Source: Pythium myriotylum | Lineage: Eukaryota; Oomycota; Peronosporomycetes; Pythiales; Pythiaceae | Reading direction: 5' to 3' | Assembly (NCBI GenBank): GCA_023091665.1 | Contig: JALJCQ010000030.1 | Span: 746,501 to 810,500 of the forward strand | DNA: 64,000 bases | Shown here: piece after piece, positions 62,870 to 64,000 of the stretch | Layout: every line of letters begins with the position of its first letter | Numbering within the stretch: position 1 is the first letter of the stretch | Notes under the pieces: generated by a model | The model's input: only the letters and a program-made list of their open reading frames with translations | Told to the model about the DNA's origin: nothing | The model's database searches: none | Position numbers and translations under genes: made by a program

Positions 62870-64000
62870 TCAGGAGAGCTGGGCCTTAACCTCGGCATAG
62901 ATGGCCCGTTGCTGGTCCTCTACCTTCTTCCGTTCGTCTCGGAAAGATTGGAGGAGCTCGTTGAACTCAGCGCGGCGTGTATCCTTGGCACGTGCGCGCT
63001 CCTCTTTTATGGAATGCAACAGTCGGTTGATCGATTCGGATTTGATCTGGTTTAACTCAAGATCGCGCGCGAAGTCTTCCGGTTGTCGCAGAACCTCTTC
63101 CTCTGGTTTCGTGTCGCTTACAACGCGGATGAAGTCCTCCGCTTTCAACCCAGGGACGCGGGTACCTGCCTGGTGGATCCACTCCGCGCGAGCCTTGTAC
63201 CTCGCGATCTGCTCTTCGGACAAACCATCCTCAACCATGGCTGCGATCGCAGCTTCGGGCTTTCCGAGGTAAAAGAATCGGGAAGAAACGCCGTGGGCGT
63301 CACGATCCTTTGCAGACTCTGCCCAGCTAGCTCGAATAGCCTCGAACTTCAGATCTTGGGCCCGATCGAATTCCAGTTTTACTTCGTCGACACTCCAAAA
63401 CGAGAGACGCCATTTCAGTTCATCAGTGCTAGTCTCACCAGCCGATTCTTCAACATCTTCGCCTTCTTCAACCACTTTGGCCTTTGGTGGGTCCCGTTGC
63501 TTGTAGCTGTAAGGGCGAACAGACCGAGCCCACGTAGGGACATGGCACTTGGTTTTGTCGATTCCGCACTGAATGATGTAGCCACTTTTCTCTTCGCCTG
63601 GATCATCGATAGCCTTGGTGTATGGTGGTAGCTGAAGCAGCGAAATAAGGCCATATCCAGAACGCTGACAAAGCAATTCACCAGTCGCCTGGTCAAAGAC
63701 TTCAACCTTCACCGCAACAGCATCAGCGCGTTTTGATTCTGTATCAATGAGCTCGAACTGGAGGCTCGTGCTGGATGTCTTCTTTGGCTGGACTAGCACA
63801 TCTCGCAAACATAAAAGCGGCTTGTTTGGCGTGTACACTCCCGAGAACATTGTTAGCCGGGGCTGATGAACTGTAGCGTGCTTGAAGAAACGATTGCTTC
63901 CCAGAGTCAAGTGCCACTTGCCTTCCGGGACCATTTTCCGGGGGCGACACTCGACAATAAGCGTGTATCCGGTCGCTTCGTGCAGAAGAATTGCCCCACC
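62870..64000 (-). CDS. C-terminal part of a possible androglobin-like protein (runs off the right edge)
   Basis: The frame is open from the window edge (64000) to TAA at 62870, at least 376 residues. Upstream of the first ATG at 63934 the frame continues as HEATGYTLIVECRPRK, so the ATG is internal. The N-terminal part is beta-rich (GKWHLTLGSNRFF, LQFELIDTESKRADAVAVKVEVFDQATGELL), like a C2 or calpain-type beta-sandwich. The rest is helical and charged (IRASWAESAKDRDAHGVSSRF, YKARAEWIHQAGTRVP) and ends in a coiled coil. This pattern, strands plus repeated short W-containing helices, recalls the C-terminus of androglobin, a flagellar calpain-globin fusion, but I am unsure. The globin and protease parts would be outside the window. 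Confidence 0.45.
   Translation of the reverse strand, partial: GGAILLHEATGYTLIVECRPRKMVPEGKWHLTLGSNRFFKHATVHQPRLTMFSGVYTPNKPLLCLRDVLVQPKKTSSTSLQFELIDTESKRADAVAVKVEVFDQATGELLCQRSGYGLISLLQLPPYTKAIDDPGEEKSGYIIQCGIDKTKCHVPTWARSVRPYSYKQRDPPKAKVVEEGEDVEESAGETSTDELKWRLSFWSVDEVKLEFDRAQDLKFEAIRASWAESAKDRDAHGVSSRFFYLGKPEAAIAAMVEDGLSEEQIARYKARAEWIHQAGTRVPGLKAEDFIRVVSDTKPEEEVLRQPEDFARDLELNQIKSESINRLLHSIKEERARAKDTRRAEFNELLQSFRDERKKVEDQQRAIYAEVKAQLS

Overview
The window looks like nuclear DNA of an oomycete, most likely a Pythium/Phytophthora-type Peronosporomycete. The case rests on compact genes with 60-80 nt GT-AG introns on both strands, an elicitin-like secreted protein, NTPase-type Crinkler-like (CRN) proteins, a WRKY19-type C-C-C-H repeat protein, a TTTAGGG-type telomere-like stretch, and initiator motifs of oomycete form (TCAYTYY followed by CAWTTT) upstream of some genes. 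I see no tRNA, rRNA, CRISPR or prokaryotic features. Species cannot be told from the sequence. No searches were run; names rest on motifs and recalled family features.

Region 1 (1-23.3 kb) is ordinary and gene dense. It holds a tandem pair of tetraspanin-like genes (1-642, 2623-3522) with a distant third copy at 13376, an ERICH2-like small gene, a tail-anchored TPR protein, eIF3k, UTP15, the RNA polymerase II CTD phosphatase FCP1, a protein built from SGYGxF repeats, a Tubby-like protein with a long Arg/Asp/Glu/Ser N-terminus, a helical proline-rich protein, and an SDE2 homologue carrying CCCH and SPRY regions.

Region 2 (23.5-40.3 kb) is the accessory, rearranged part. A 2.4 kb near-identical inverted repeat (23801-26191 and 33735-36133) carries two copies of a Crinkler-like NTPase gene. 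Between the arms lie an elicitin-like gene and a broken copy of a MOSC (mARC-type) gene. The broken copy is truncated at its 5' end next to a telomere-like repeat, split by a 2.9 kb LINE-type retrotransposon with a 16 bp target duplication, and followed by a 1.1 kb hAT-type element. The pre-insertion site of the hAT element is preserved at the paralogous locus, in the 3' end of a PTPDC1-like phosphatase gene. The intact MOSC gene (36124-37652) starts inside the outer end of the right arm. A third Crinkler header fragment and a chimeric 45-codon ORF sit at the left outer breakpoint.

Region 3 (41.1-50.7 kb) has two tandem P5-type ATPase genes. Each has an N-terminal signal peptide and a cysteine-containing ectodomain. 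They share an apparently identical ~1.6 kb central tract while both ends are diverged, the signature of recent gene conversion.

Region 4 (51-64 kb) has a 1565-residue coiled-coil protein, a small class I methyltransferase, a small membrane protein, a long gene-poor stretch, a RING plus WRKY19-type zinc-finger protein with polyglutamine, and the 3' part of a possible androglobin-like gene running off the right edge. Several genes (ERICH2-like, Tubby, PTPDC1-like, possibly androglobin-like) belong to families linked to cilia in other eukaryotes, which fits a zoospore-forming organism.
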